Below, piece after piece: positions 35,401 through 43,912 of a stretch of DNA of 64,000 nt; position 1 is the stretch's first letter, and every line of letters begins with the position of its first letter. Below the pieces are notes generated by a model. That model ran no database searches. It was given only the letters and a program-made list of their open reading frames with translations, and was not told where the DNA came from. This DNA is from DAINPP01 sp036743375 (GTDB taxonomy: Bacteria; Thermotogota; Thermotogae; MWEM01). The stretch covers positions 1 to 64,000 of the forward strand of contig DAINPP010000004.1 in NCBI GenBank assembly GCA_036743375.1, read 5' to 3'. The translations under genes were made by a program, and so were the position numbers.

Positions 35401-36027
35401 ATGGACTTTCAAAGAACAGAATTTCCCTATTTCTATCAGGACTGTATTGATTGCTATGGGGATACACAAGGTTATCAGATCTACGAGAAGGCTGTTTCTA
35501 AACTCAACAAAATGAAATTTCACGCTGATTATAGAAATCACAAGGCCATCAGAATTCATATGGATCAGAATATTTTGCCGCTGATTGCTATCTATCAATC
35601 ATATAGAGAATTCGGGCTTAATCGAGAAACTGCTTATGAAAATGCGTTAAGAATAGCTCAAACCGGTGCATTAAGAAAGAAGGAAAAAAATGCCCATTTA
35701 GGAAAACTTCCATTCGGATATCAACTGTTCAAATTATTCTGCAAGCCGGTAGTGAAAAGGAGTTATCCAAATGCAGGTTGGGAAGTGGATTGGAAGTGTT
35801 ATGATCATAGGGAAATTCATTTTGATATGAAAAGTTGTATCTATGTTGAAACGACAAAAAAACTCCACTGTCCAGAATTATGTCCTGTATTCTGCGCGAA
35901 TGATATTACCCTATTTTCCGGGTATGCTCCGAGTGTTCTTTTTGAACGTAGTGGGACAATTGCCGAAGGCTATACAGTCTGTGATTTTCATTTTAAAAAT
36001 GGCAGAAAGCCACAAACAGTAACATAA
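35401..36027 (+). CDS. L-2-amino-thiazoline-4-carboxylic acid hydrolase-like protein
   Basis: This 208-residue cytoplasmic protein resembles the ATC hydrolase family, which opens a thiazoline ring on the way to cysteine. The family's conserved C-terminal block is visible as 'CPELCPVFCANDI', then 'FERSGTIAEGYTVCDFHF'. The N-terminal half is helical. The biochemical substrate of most members is unproven, so the name marks the family only. RBS AGGAG lies 5 bases before the ATG, and a terminator follows at 36111. The 120-base gap after the OsmC gene suggests its own transcript. Confidence 0.65.
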   Translation: MDFQRTEFPYFYQDCIDCYGDTQGYQIYEKAVSKLNKMKFHADYRNHKAIRIHMDQNILPLIAIYQSYREFGLNRETAYENALRIAQTGALRKKEKNAHLGKLPFGYQLFKLFCKPVVKRSYPNAGWEVDWKCYDHREIHFDMKSCIYVETTKKLHCPELCPVFCANDITLFSGYAPSVLFERSGTIAEGYTVCDFHFKNGRKPQTVT

Positions 36028-36110
36028 TCGCGCCAATGAAAAGGCGGTCAATGAGATGTTCTCCAAACAAATATCAACGATATCTATAAAAATGTATTAT
36101 TTATCCCGGT

Positions 36111-36140
36111 AAAAAAACTGCCGTTGACGGCAGTTTTTTT
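36111..36140. terminator. bidirectional intrinsic terminator
   Basis: A stem of 13 bp (36111-36123 with 36128-36140) encloses a TTGA loop and has A7 and T7 on its two sides, so it can stop transcription in both directions. It lies between two convergent genes. Confidence 0.9.
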
Positions 36141-36221
36141 ACTTTTTCAGATCTCGTAACATTTTCTATGGATTCATTTTCAAATCAGGTTTATTATCGA
36201 ATGACTGTCAACGGATAATTT

Positions 36222-37286
36222 CTATTTCTCCACCCAGTTCGAATAACCTCCTTCATAATGATAGATATATTCAAATCCGAGTTCTTCCATCATTTTAACG
36301 GCACGAACACTTCTTCCACCGCTCTGACAGTAAACAAAGTAAGTAGACGTTCTATCATATTCTGATAGTCTTTCCTTAAAATCTTCCGAGAAAAAATCGA
36401 GATTCAATGAATTTTTTATATGTCCCTTTAAATACTCTTCTTCTGTTCTGACATCAAAGATATAAAAGTCATCATTTTCCTCGTTCTCATCCAATACCTG
36501 AACAGCCTGTTCCCCGTTGAGATTTGTCCAATTCCCCTCTTCTGAAAGGTCAGTCACTGCATTTTGTTCCTGATGGACATACTCAAGATTCGTTTCATAT
36601 ACAAACAGATTTTTTAACCGATTGTCCTTCTTCTGAAGAAGATTCCGAACTGCAGATAAATCTGTATTTTCAATAACGTAATAATCAAGAACATTTAACG
36701 ATTCGTATTCGGATTCAAACCGTCCTAAATCCAACAACTTTGAATTCGGCATCGTATCAAGAATCAACACAGCCATATCTTTATCGATGGCTTTCAACTC
36801 GGGTGAACTGGGGTAATCATATTTTTCATCAAATTGACTGATTATATCGATAAAGGAATCGGAATCATAATACCCCGTTGTCTTATCGATGAAATAGAAA
36901 TCGTTATCAAAAAATACTGTCGTCGGCGTCCTTTTCACGGAGTACTTCACAAATAGTTCTGCATAAGAATACTCTCCGGCTGATTCGGAGCCAAGGGGAA
37001 AGATACCGCGTAAATGCGGATAGGGCTGAACATCGACAATGATAAACCGTTCCTTCAGAAACTGCATGACCTCTTCCTGCATCAAAGTCTTTTCCTTAAA
37101 ATCAACACAGTCTTTACAGGTTGCCATACTAAACAAAATCATAAGCGGTTTTTCCGTAAATTCTGCTATCTTTATCGCTTCATTGTATTTATTCACGATT
37201 ATATAATCACTGTATGCCCCGGATTGCGCAAACAATGGTGCAAACATAAAAAAGAGCAAAACAGCTACGAATACATATTTTCTCAT
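36222..37286 (-). CDS. exported thioredoxin-like protein with C-terminal rhodanese domain
   Basis: This 354-residue protein has a signal peptide (residues 1-20, 'PLFAQ'). Residues about 30-155 form a DsbD/thioredoxin-like domain with the pair Cys57-Cys60 in 'CKDC' and cis-Pro in 'KRTPTTVFF'. Residues about 250-354 form a rhodanese domain with catalytic Cys320 in 'YCQSGGRS'. A role in periplasmic thiol or sulfane-sulfur transfer is inferred. The middle region (160-250) is unassigned. It overlaps the acetyltransferase stop by 4 bases. Confidence 0.85.
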   Translation of the reverse strand: MRKYVFVAVLLFFMFAPLFAQSGAYSDYIIVNKYNEAIKIAEFTEKPLMILFSMATCKDCVDFKEKTLMQEEVMQFLKERFIIVDVQPYPHLRGIFPLGSESAGEYSYAELFVKYSVKRTPTTVFFDNDFYFIDKTTGYYDSDSFIDIISQFDEKYDYPSSPELKAIDKDMAVLILDTMPNSKLLDLGRFESEYESLNVLDYYVIENTDLSAVRNLLQKKDNRLKNLFVYETNLEYVHQEQNAVTDLSEEGNWTNLNGEQAVQVLDENEENDDFYIFDVRTEEEYLKGHIKNSLNLDFFSEDFKERLSEYDRTSTYFVYCQSGGRSVRAVKMMEELGFEYIYHYEGGYSNWVEK

Positions 37287-37738
37287 AAATCCATCCTTTC
37301 TGTCATCTTCAATTTCAACGTGGATATCTCAAAACCAAATCGTCTGTAAAAATCAAGTACTTCTTCATTGCCCGCTGCAACGGTAACGGAAATCTCTTCC
37401 GGATTATTCGCCTTTATCCACTCAATCGACCTTTTCATCAACTCGTTCCCTATTCCATATTTTCTGTATTCTTTTTCAAGATATAGAGATTCTATATCCC
37501 CTTTCTTACCCTCTACGGTAGCTATACAATAACCAATGGGTTGCTCGCCATCCCTTGCCATCAGAAGATTTAACTTTTCCGCCTTTAAAAGCGCATCAGT
37601 TCTGACTTCGAAAGTAAAAGTTCTGAAGTGATTCTCAAAATGTTTTGATTTTTCTGCATGCATATCCCTCAGTTTTTCCCAAAGCGGTTTAAAAGAATCA
37701 ATAGTTTCTCTCTCGAGTACGGTATAATTAATGTCCAT
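37283..37738 (-). CDS. GNAT-family N-acetyltransferase
   Basis: This 151-residue protein has the GNAT fold, with motif A as 'IESLYLEKEYRKYGIGNELM' and the late strand 'NEEVLDFYRRFGFE'. It should transfer an acetyl group from acetyl-CoA to an amine; the acceptor is unknown. It is translationally coupled to the exported thioredoxin-rhodanese gene and lies 18 bases after the ABC ATPase. Confidence 0.88.
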   Translation of the reverse strand: MDINYTVLERETIDSFKPLWEKLRDMHAEKSKHFENHFRTFTFEVRTDALLKAEKLNLLMARDGEQPIGYCIATVEGKKGDIESLYLEKEYRKYGIGNELMKRSIEWIKANNPEEISVTVAAGNEEVLDFYRRFGFEISTLKLKMTERMDL

Positions 37739-37756
37739 CTCTATCCTCCGGTAAAA

Positions 37757-38452
37757 TTAAAAGTTGTTAACCACATCCATCTTTATTTTACCATCTTTTA
37801 ACTCTATAATTCTGTCTGCCATCTCCGCTACCCTCTGATCGTGCGTCACGAGAATAAAAGTCGTTCCAAATTCTTTGTTTATCTCCCTGAGAAGTTCATA
37901 AACAGTCTGTGTATTCTCCGAATCAAGATTTCCCGTGGGTTCATCGGCAAGAATCACCGGTGGATTGTTTATCAGTGAACGGGCTATGGCTGTTCGCTGT
38001 TGCTGTCCTCCGGAAATATTAGTCGAAAGTTTATTCTTCACTTCGTTCAAACCCATTTTTTTCATCAGATAATCGGCTCTGTCTATAATAGCTTCAGGTG
38101 TTTTAAATGTATTCATCCAATAGGGCATGAGAACATTCTCAAGGACCGTAAATTCAGGCAGAAGATAATGAAATTGGAAAATAAATCCTATGGTCTTGTT
38201 GCGCAGAGAAGCCAGTCCTTTACGCTTCATTTGACCGATTTCCTTACCTGCAATCTTGACTTCGCCGGAAGTTGGCGTATCAAGAGCCCCCATGATATTC
38301 AGCAGGGTACTTTTTCCACTCCCGGATTGACCGATTATTGCATTGAACGATCCGGTTTCGATCTTCAGATCCAATTCATACAAGGCCTGTGTCTTTACCG
38401 CTGTTCCATATATCTTATTAACCTTTTCAAGACTCAAGATAACCTCATCCAT
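37757..38452 (-). CDS. LolD/MacB-type ABC transporter ATPase
   Basis: This 231-residue ATPase has Walker A 'GQSGSGKST', signature 'NISGGQQQR', Walker B 'VILADEPTGNLD' and the LolD/MacB-group 'RNKTIGFIFQFHYLLPEFT'. It would power the FtsX-type permease encoded just upstream, which it overlaps by 8 bases. Such pairs extract lipoproteins or extrude peptides in a mechanotransmission cycle, with no direct transport through the membrane. Confidence 0.93.
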   Translation of the reverse strand: MDEVILSLEKVNKIYGTAVKTQALYELDLKIETGSFNAIIGQSGSGKSTLLNIMGALDTPTSGEVKIAGKEIGQMKRKGLASLRNKTIGFIFQFHYLLPEFTVLENVLMPYWMNTFKTPEAIIDRADYLMKKMGLNEVKNKLSTNISGGQQQRTAIARSLINNPPVILADEPTGNLDSENTQTVYELLREINKEFGTTFILVTHDQRVAEMADRIIELKDGKIKMDVVNNF

Positions 38453-39617
38453 TTTTAATCACCTCAATCGGATTAAGACCGGCACTTTTTCTTCCGGGAA
38501 TTGTCGCCGAAACAACGGCGGAAGTAACGGCTATGACCATCGATATTAGAATAAATCCATAATTTATATAGACCGGAACCACTGCCGTTCCATCCGGATT
38601 AACGGCAAAGGTAGTAAACAGCCATATTAAACCAACTCCAAGAACAGCACCTGAAAAGGCACCGAACAAACCAAGGATGAGACCTTCAAACACAAATATC
38701 TGTCCTGCCATGATGTCTTTAATTCCCATCGCCTTAAGTATGCCAAGCTGCTTTGATTTCTGCATCACACTGATCGCCAATACACTGGCAATGGCAAGCG
38801 CTACGGAAACCATTACGAATACCTGTATCATGATACTGGAGATACTCTGCCCGTTTAATGCGCTGAGCAGATCCGCATTTTCCACTTTCCAGTCTGACAT
38901 TTTAATCTCTTCATTTTCCAGATACTCATACAGAGCGGTTGAAAGAATATCTGCATCGAAAGGGTTCTTTATCTGCATTTCTATGACGGTTGAAGTGTTC
39001 GGCTTATTCGTAAGGAGTTGTAAAGTCTTTAAATCGGAGAGTATCCATGATCTATTTGCAGAGCCAAAACCGAGTTTAAATATCCCTGAAACCATTACTT
39101 TTTTCGGAAAGAGGACGTTTGGTGGAATGATTACAGTAAGTTCATCCCCCTTTTTTATGGATAATTCTTCAGCCATCTCAGATCCAATCAACACTTCATT
39201 TTGACCTGCTGGCAAATCGCCATCGATCATCGATTGGGTTAATCCGTAGATCTTATCAGCCTCTTTAAAATCAAAACCTCTTATAAAGGTCGAATAATCT
39301 CTTTTTTCAAGTCTGATGATCCCTGGTGCTTCTACAACGGGCACAATTGCCGTAATCTCATTCGAGTATTCTGAATTTTTAATCTTTTCAACAACTGTTT
39401 CCGGATCAATAATTACGTTATCCGTTCTGTTAGAACGAATAGTAAGTTGTGAAGAATTTCCAATCGTCTCATTGATCAGATTATTCTGAAGGCCCTGTAT
39501 GAGCAGACCGATAAAGATCTGAACTGAAACGCCTATCATAATTCCAGCTATGATCAACAGCGACTGGGATCTGGATGATTTCAGAAAACGCCAGGCAATT
39601 TTCATGGCCAGCCTCAT
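38445..39617 (-). CDS. FtsX/LolC-type ABC transporter permease
   Basis: This 390-residue permease has one N-terminal membrane helix, a periplasmic MacB-like domain (about residues 45-250) and three C-terminal helices, the FtsX/LolC/MacB topology. 'SVMQKSKQLGILKAMGI' marks the coupling helix. The protein is shorter than MacB and nearer to LolC/E. If the organism is a diderm, lipoprotein release to the outer envelope is plausible. It starts 4 bases after the B12-binding protein gene, suggesting common expression. Confidence 0.9.
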   Translation of the reverse strand: MRLAMKIAWRFLKSSRSQSLLIIAGIMIGVSVQIFIGLLIQGLQNNLINETIGNSSQLTIRSNRTDNVIIDPETVVEKIKNSEYSNEITAIVPVVEAPGIIRLEKRDYSTFIRGFDFKEADKIYGLTQSMIDGDLPAGQNEVLIGSEMAEELSIKKGDELTVIIPPNVLFPKKVMVSGIFKLGFGSANRSWILSDLKTLQLLTNKPNTSTVIEMQIKNPFDADILSTALYEYLENEEIKMSDWKVENADLLSALNGQSISSIMIQVFVMVSVALAIASVLAISVMQKSKQLGILKAMGIKDIMAGQIFVFEGLILGLFGAFSGAVLGVGLIWLFTTFAVNPDGTAVVPVYINYGFILISMVIAVTSAVVSATIPGRKSAGLNPIEVIKNG

Positions 39618-39621
39618 CCAA

Positions 39622-40260
39622 TCACCCCCTTATCTCTTCTGAAAATCTGTCAATGGCAGCCAGATCTTTCAGATAGAAATCTACGGACAATTTTTCCAGA
39701 AACCTTGGATTGTTCTCAAAAGCTATCCCCCCAACGATGATTTTTACCGTCTGCTTTACATTTTTTATTTCATCAATCATTTCTCTTATTCTGCACAGGT
39801 TATATGGATTTGAAACACTGAGTGCAACATAATCCGCTTTCTCATATTCCACCGCCTTGAGCAGAGAGCTTCTCGGAGTATTCCCTCCGGCAAAGATCGT
39901 ACTGAATCCGTTCAGTTCAAACCAATCCGATACGATTCTCAGAGGCAGCTCGTGATACTCACGTTCGGGACAAGACAGGATAATCTTCTTCCCAATTTTC
40001 TTCTTTTTCTCCTTAAGAACGTAAGGATATACGATTTCTACAATTGATCTGATCACAGATGTTCTCAAATGTTCTTTCCAGATACACAGGGGATCTTCCT
40101 GAAAGGGACACTCAAATAGGCCAACAGAGGGGATTAAATAATCATTGTATAGTGTACGGACCGTCAGCGTACCACTGTTCATCGTCTCTGTAACCCATTC
40201 AACAAGCTCCTCCTTTTTTTCATCAACTATCAGCTGATGAAACTCTCTCATCTCAATCAT
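39622..40260 (-). CDS. stand-alone B12-binding protein, CarH-like cap plus Rossmann domain
   Basis: This protein of 212 residues consists only of a helical cap domain and a B12-binding Rossmann domain. The cap has Phe53 followed after nine residues by Glu63-His64, matching the Wx9EH motif of CarH-type photoreceptors with Phe for Trp. The Rossmann part has 'EYHELP' with His103 in place of DxHxxG, and later 'GGNTPRSSLLKAV' and 'IIVGGIAF'. No MerR-type DNA-binding domain is present. The ATG at 40260 has GGAGG 8 bases upstream; an earlier TTG is rejected. It heads an operon with the ABC exporter. Cofactor sensing or storage is inferred. Confidence 0.78.
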   Translation of the reverse strand: MIEMREFHQLIVDEKKEELVEWVTETMNSGTLTVRTLYNDYLIPSVGLFECPFQEDPLCIWKEHLRTSVIRSIVEIVYPYVLKEKKKKIGKKIILSCPEREYHELPLRIVSDWFELNGFSTIFAGGNTPRSSLLKAVEYEKADYVALSVSNPYNLCRIREMIDEIKNVKQTVKIIVGGIAFENNPRFLEKLSVDFYLKDLAAIDRFSEEIRG

Positions 40261-40373
40261 GATTACTTCCTCCTCATATTCTGAATCCAATATAATGTGA
40301 CTGATATAAATGAGACGACAGTTATATGCAGTTAATTCTTAAACCCGGTGATATAATCATTCGAGGTGATTAT

Positions 40374-41216
40374 ATGAAAGAGAGATGTGTGGAGTTTATC
40401 AGAAGAGTAATTTCGGATTATCATTATGACGGATGTCTGATCGGTATAAGCGGTGGAATTGACTCAGCCGTAGTTGCAGCTCTCTGTGTTGAAGCGGTGG
40501 GCCGTGAAAAGGTTTTCGGTTTGCTGCTACCTGAGAGAGATTCAGCGGCAAATACGGTTTCAGATGCAATACTGGTCTGTGACTCATTGGGAATAAACTA
40601 CAAAATAAAAAGTATCAGAAAGACCGTTCGATCTATCGGTGGCTATGCCCTTAAACCGCCCACCTTATTGATTCCAAGAAAGATTCAGGAAAAATATGTC
40701 CAGGACAAGTGGAAAGAACTTGAAACGACGGATGCCTATATCGATGACCTTGAGGCAAGAGGAAATCGAGAATTCCGTGATGGGCTTGCCTTTTATCGCG
40801 TCAAACACCGGATAAGGATGTGTGCACTTTATCTTGAAGCCGAACAGAGAAATTTTGCAGTGGTCGGTACAACCAACAGAACTGAAATGGACACTGGCTT
40901 TTATGTCAAATGGGGGGATGATTCGGTAGATATTGAACCAATCATGCATCTGTACAAAACCGAAGTCTTCGAACTGGCGAGACAGATGCACGTCCCGGAT
41001 AAGATTATTGCCAAACCACCTTCTCCCGATCTGATCCCTGGAATCACGGATGAATTTGCCATGAAAATAAGCTATGCGGATCTGGACAGGATATTAAGAA
41101 AAATCAATGAAAATCAAAGTCTTGAAGATGAGCCGGAAAAAGAGGTACAAAGGGTACGGACAATTATTGAAGCCGCAAGGGGAAGGATCATTAAAAATCT
41201 GAATATGATGGAATAA
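40374..41216 (+). CDS. nadE: ammonia-dependent NAD+ synthase
   Basis: This 280-residue enzyme adenylates nicotinic acid adenine dinucleotide and amidates it with ammonia. The PP-loop 'GISGGIDSAV' is at residues 24-33. 'GTTNRTEMDTGFYVKWGDD' and 'KPPSPDLIPGITDE' are family-specific. There is no glutaminase domain. The ATG at 40374 has GAGGTGAT upstream; an ATG 16 codons earlier has none. It diverges from the B12 protein gene. Confidence 0.93.
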   Translation: MKERCVEFIRRVISDYHYDGCLIGISGGIDSAVVAALCVEAVGREKVFGLLLPERDSAANTVSDAILVCDSLGINYKIKSIRKTVRSIGGYALKPPTLLIPRKIQEKYVQDKWKELETTDAYIDDLEARGNREFRDGLAFYRVKHRIRMCALYLEAEQRNFAVVGTTNRTEMDTGFYVKWGDDSVDIEPIMHLYKTEVFELARQMHVPDKIIAKPPSPDLIPGITDEFAMKISYADLDRILRKINENQSLEDEPEKEVQRVRTIIEAARGRIIKNLNMME

Positions 41217-41232
41217 ATTCTCACGTATTTTA

Positions 41233-41241
41233 TGCTATAAT
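41233..41241 (+). promoter_or_regulatory. extended -10 promoter for umuD leader
   Basis: TGCTATAAT lies between the nadE stop and a terminator-like hairpin, about 70 bases before the umuD ATG. The -35 position is weak. No LexA-like operator is evident by eye. Confidence 0.5.
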
Positions 41242-41258
41242 CGTTCGGGTAATCATTG

Positions 41259-41287
41259 GGGAAGTGTTTAAAAAACACTTCCCTTTT
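41259..41287 (+). terminator. hairpin in the nadE-umuD interval
   Basis: Arms 41259-41269 and 41273-41283 are complementary over 11 bases, with a TTTT tail. It can end nadE transcripts. Because a promoter-like -10 lies upstream of it, it may also attenuate umuD transcription. Confidence 0.75.
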
Positions 41288-41309
41288 GTTATTTCAGGAG
41301 ATGATTTTT

Positions 41310-41735
41310 ATGTATGTATCGGAAATTATGACACCGGATTTTGAAACACAGTATATACTTCCCATCGCGGGTTCACGAATTTCTGCCGGATTTCCCTCTC
41401 CGGCCGATGATTTCATAGAAAATGCACTCGATCTGAATGTCGAACTTATCAAGAATCCGGCAGCCACTTTTTTTGTGAGGGTCTCCGGAACCTCAATGAA
41501 GGATGCCGGTATATTCGACGGTGATATTCTTGTTGTAGACAGATCCATCATACCGGCAAGCAGAAAAATCGTCATAGCCATACTCAACGGGGAGCTTCTC
41601 GTTAAAAGGCTCATAAAACATGGTGATCAATACATCCTCATGCCGGAAAACAAGACATACAAACCCATATATATACCCCATGAGGCCGATCTGAATATCT
41701 GGGGAGTGGTGACCAATGTCATACACAGAGTCTAA
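41310..41735 (+). CDS. umuD: UmuD-like self-cleaving subunit of DNA polymerase V
   Basis: This 141-residue S24-family protein matches UmuD in length and blocks. The cleavage site is 'SAGFPSPADDF' (Ala26-Gly27, as Cys24-Gly25 in E. coli). The catalytic dyad is Ser62 in 'SGTSMKDAGI' and Lys99 in 'ELLVKRL'. RecA-stimulated cleavage would activate the polymerase. The ATG at 41310 has AGGAGATG upstream; ATGs further 5' lie in the hairpin region. It overlaps the DUF72 gene by 20 bases. Confidence 0.92.
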   Translation: MYVSEIMTPDFETQYILPIAGSRISAGFPSPADDFIENALDLNVELIKNPAATFFVRVSGTSMKDAGIFDGDILVVDRSIIPASRKIVIAILNGELLVKRLIKHGDQYILMPENKTYKPIYIPHEADLNIWGVVTNVIHRV

Positions 41736-42549
41736 CGGATTGCAGCAATCACTTTTTTCCAGGGTAGCACCGGACGATAAAAGACATGATTTCTGGATAG
41801 GCACAAGCGGATTTTCCTATGAAGACTGGACGGATACGGTTTATCCGATGAATCTGCCGAAAAGAAAATGGTTTGATTTTTATACGACACTGTTTAACAC
41901 ACTCGAATTGAACATGTCTTTTTACAGGGTTCCTTCGCGACAGGTCATAGAATCCTTTTTTAAACGGACTACTCCGGATTTTCTGCTGACACTGAAGGCG
42001 CACAAATCTATGACACATGAGTATAAATCCGACTACATCGGCGCATTTCTGGAATATTCAAGGCTATCGGAAGAATTCAACAGACCCTTTCAAATTCTGT
42101 TTCAATTTCCCTATTCCTTTCATTATACCTCCGGAAACTTCAATTATCTCAAAACACTCGTTATCCGCTTCAATTGTTCAAAAGCTGTGGAATTCAGAAA
42201 TTCGGGATGGATGCGTGATGAGGTCTTTCAATGGGCTATTAAGGAAAACATCACCGTTGTATCTGTGGATGAACCGCATTTAAACGGGTTAATGCCCAGT
42301 GAACTGTTTGAAACAAACGGAATTTATATCAGGTTTCACGGAAGAAACGCGGCCAAATGGTGGGAACATGAAAGGGCCTACGAAAGATATGATTATCTTT
42401 ACCAGAAAGATGAACTCATGGAATGGATCAATAAAATAAGAATCATCCCTTCTAAACCGGCTGTTTTCTATTTCAACAATCATTATAAGGGACAAGCCGT
42501 GAAAAATGCGCGGTTGTTTGCAGAACTCCTCGAAAACAGAAAGGGGTAA
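41716..42549 (+). CDS. DUF72 (YecE-like) protein
   Basis: This 277-residue protein has the DUF72 TIM-barrel signature: 'WIGTSGFSYEDW' near the start, 'LELNMSFYRVPS', 'FLLTLKAHKSMTHE' and 'GIYIRFHGR' later. The family function is unknown; a nuclease or isomerase role has been suggested from fold only. Starting inside umuD and ending 2 bases before umuC, it is clearly part of the polymerase V operon, which hints at a DNA repair role. Confidence 0.85.
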   Translation: MSYTESNGLQQSLFSRVAPDDKRHDFWIGTSGFSYEDWTDTVYPMNLPKRKWFDFYTTLFNTLELNMSFYRVPSRQVIESFFKRTTPDFLLTLKAHKSMTHEYKSDYIGAFLEYSRLSEEFNRPFQILFQFPYSFHYTSGNFNYLKTLVIRFNCSKAVEFRNSGWMRDEVFQWAIKENITVVSVDEPHLNGLMPSELFETNGIYIRFHGRNAAKWWEHERAYERYDYLYQKDELMEWINKIRIIPSKPAVFYFNNHYKGQAVKNARLFAELLENRKG

Positions 42550-42551
42550 AA

Positions 42552-43826
42552 ATGATCGACAAATATTATGCGCTGGTCGATTGTAATAATTTCTTTGTTT
42601 CCTGTGAAAGGGTTTTTAATCCCAAACTCGTAAATGTTCCGGTCGTCGTTCTGTCAAACAATGATGGCTGTGTTGTTGCGCGTTCACAGGAAGTGAAAGC
42701 GATGGGAATTCCGATGGGTATCCCGTATTATCAGGTCGCGAAAAAACTAACAGCAGCCAACGTCAGAGTGTATTCCTCAAACTTTGTCCTGTATGGTGAC
42801 ATGTCTGCCAGGGTTCTGAAGACCCTGTCTAATTTTTCCTATGACATCGAACCCTATTCCATTGATGAATCTTTTCTGATGGTCAGAAACATGTCCTATG
42901 AGCAGTTAAACAAATGGGGAAGGGAAATCCATCAAACGGTAAAGAGATGGACCGGCATCCCGGTTTCTATCGGAATAGGAAAGACCCGAACACTGGCAAA
43001 ACTGGCAAATCATATAGCCAAAAAAAATCCGGAATATCAAAACGTATACCATTGTGAACATCCGGATTTTGATTACTGGATAAATCAGTACACCGTAGAC
43101 AAAGTCTGGGGAATCGGTCGCCGGCTTTCAAAAAAATGTATGGATGCCGGTATATACACGATTTCAGATTTGAGAAATGTCAATATTCACTGGGCAAAGA
43201 AATATCTGGATACGGTTGGTACAAGAACAGTAATGGAACTGAACGGCGAGGAATGTATAACTTCAACCATTCCTTCGCAAAGAGGCAGCATCGTCAGATC
43301 CCGGTCGTTTGATCCACCTATAACGGATTTTGAAACACTTTACAGCCGAATATCTCTCTTTGTAGCAACGGCAGCTGAAAAGCTCAGAGAATACGGAATG
43401 TGCACCAAAGTCTTTACCATCTTCATCATGACTTCACGTTTTATACAGGAGAGTTATTACGGATCAGTCCCGGTCATCCTTGAAAGGGCAACCGATAACA
43501 CAGTTGAACTCCTGAAACTAACACGGGCAGCACTTAAGAAAATTTTCAAACCCGATATTTATTACAAGAAAGGTGGTGTTTCGATGGGACAGCTTATTTA
43601 TAATGATTCAGTTCAGTTACCGTTGAACAACAGCCTTCCTGTCGATTTTGAAAAACGCAGCGAAAAAATTATCGACGTCATGGATACCATAAATGAAAAA
43701 ATAGGAAGGTCCGTCGTCAAACTCGGAACATATTCCGGTGTCTCCAAAAAGACGGATAAAAAGGAAAAACTCTCATGCCGCTTTACCACTTCATGGAATG
43801 AAATCCCAATCGTCAAGGCAAAATAG
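42552..43826 (+). CDS. umuC: DNA polymerase V catalytic subunit UmuC
   Basis: This 424-residue Y-family polymerase copies damaged DNA. Residue motifs 'ALVDCNNFFVSCERVF' (first metal Asp) and 'YSIDESFL' (second acidic pair) are intact. The helix-hairpin-helix region 'VWGIGRRLSKKCMDAGI' and the UmuC-type C-terminal part follow. Length equals that of E. coli UmuC, and its UmuD partner is encoded two genes upstream. A DinB assignment is unlikely because of the adjoining umuD and the C-terminal extension. Confidence 0.95.
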   Translation: MIDKYYALVDCNNFFVSCERVFNPKLVNVPVVVLSNNDGCVVARSQEVKAMGIPMGIPYYQVAKKLTAANVRVYSSNFVLYGDMSARVLKTLSNFSYDIEPYSIDESFLMVRNMSYEQLNKWGREIHQTVKRWTGIPVSIGIGKTRTLAKLANHIAKKNPEYQNVYHCEHPDFDYWINQYTVDKVWGIGRRLSKKCMDAGIYTISDLRNVNIHWAKKYLDTVGTRTVMELNGEECITSTIPSQRGSIVRSRSFDPPITDFETLYSRISLFVATAAEKLREYGMCTKVFTIFIMTSRFIQESYYGSVPVILERATDNTVELLKLTRAALKKIFKPDIYYKKGGVSMGQLIYNDSVQLPLNNSLPVDFEKRSEKIIDVMDTINEKIGRSVVKLGTYSGVSKKTDKKEKLSCRFTTSWNEIPIVKAK

Positions 43827-43912
43827 TATGACATTTAGAAATAAAACAAAAGAGAAAAATAGTATAATTGAAAGGTAGTTTTATGGATTATAATTTTATT
43901 GGAGGTTTGATG

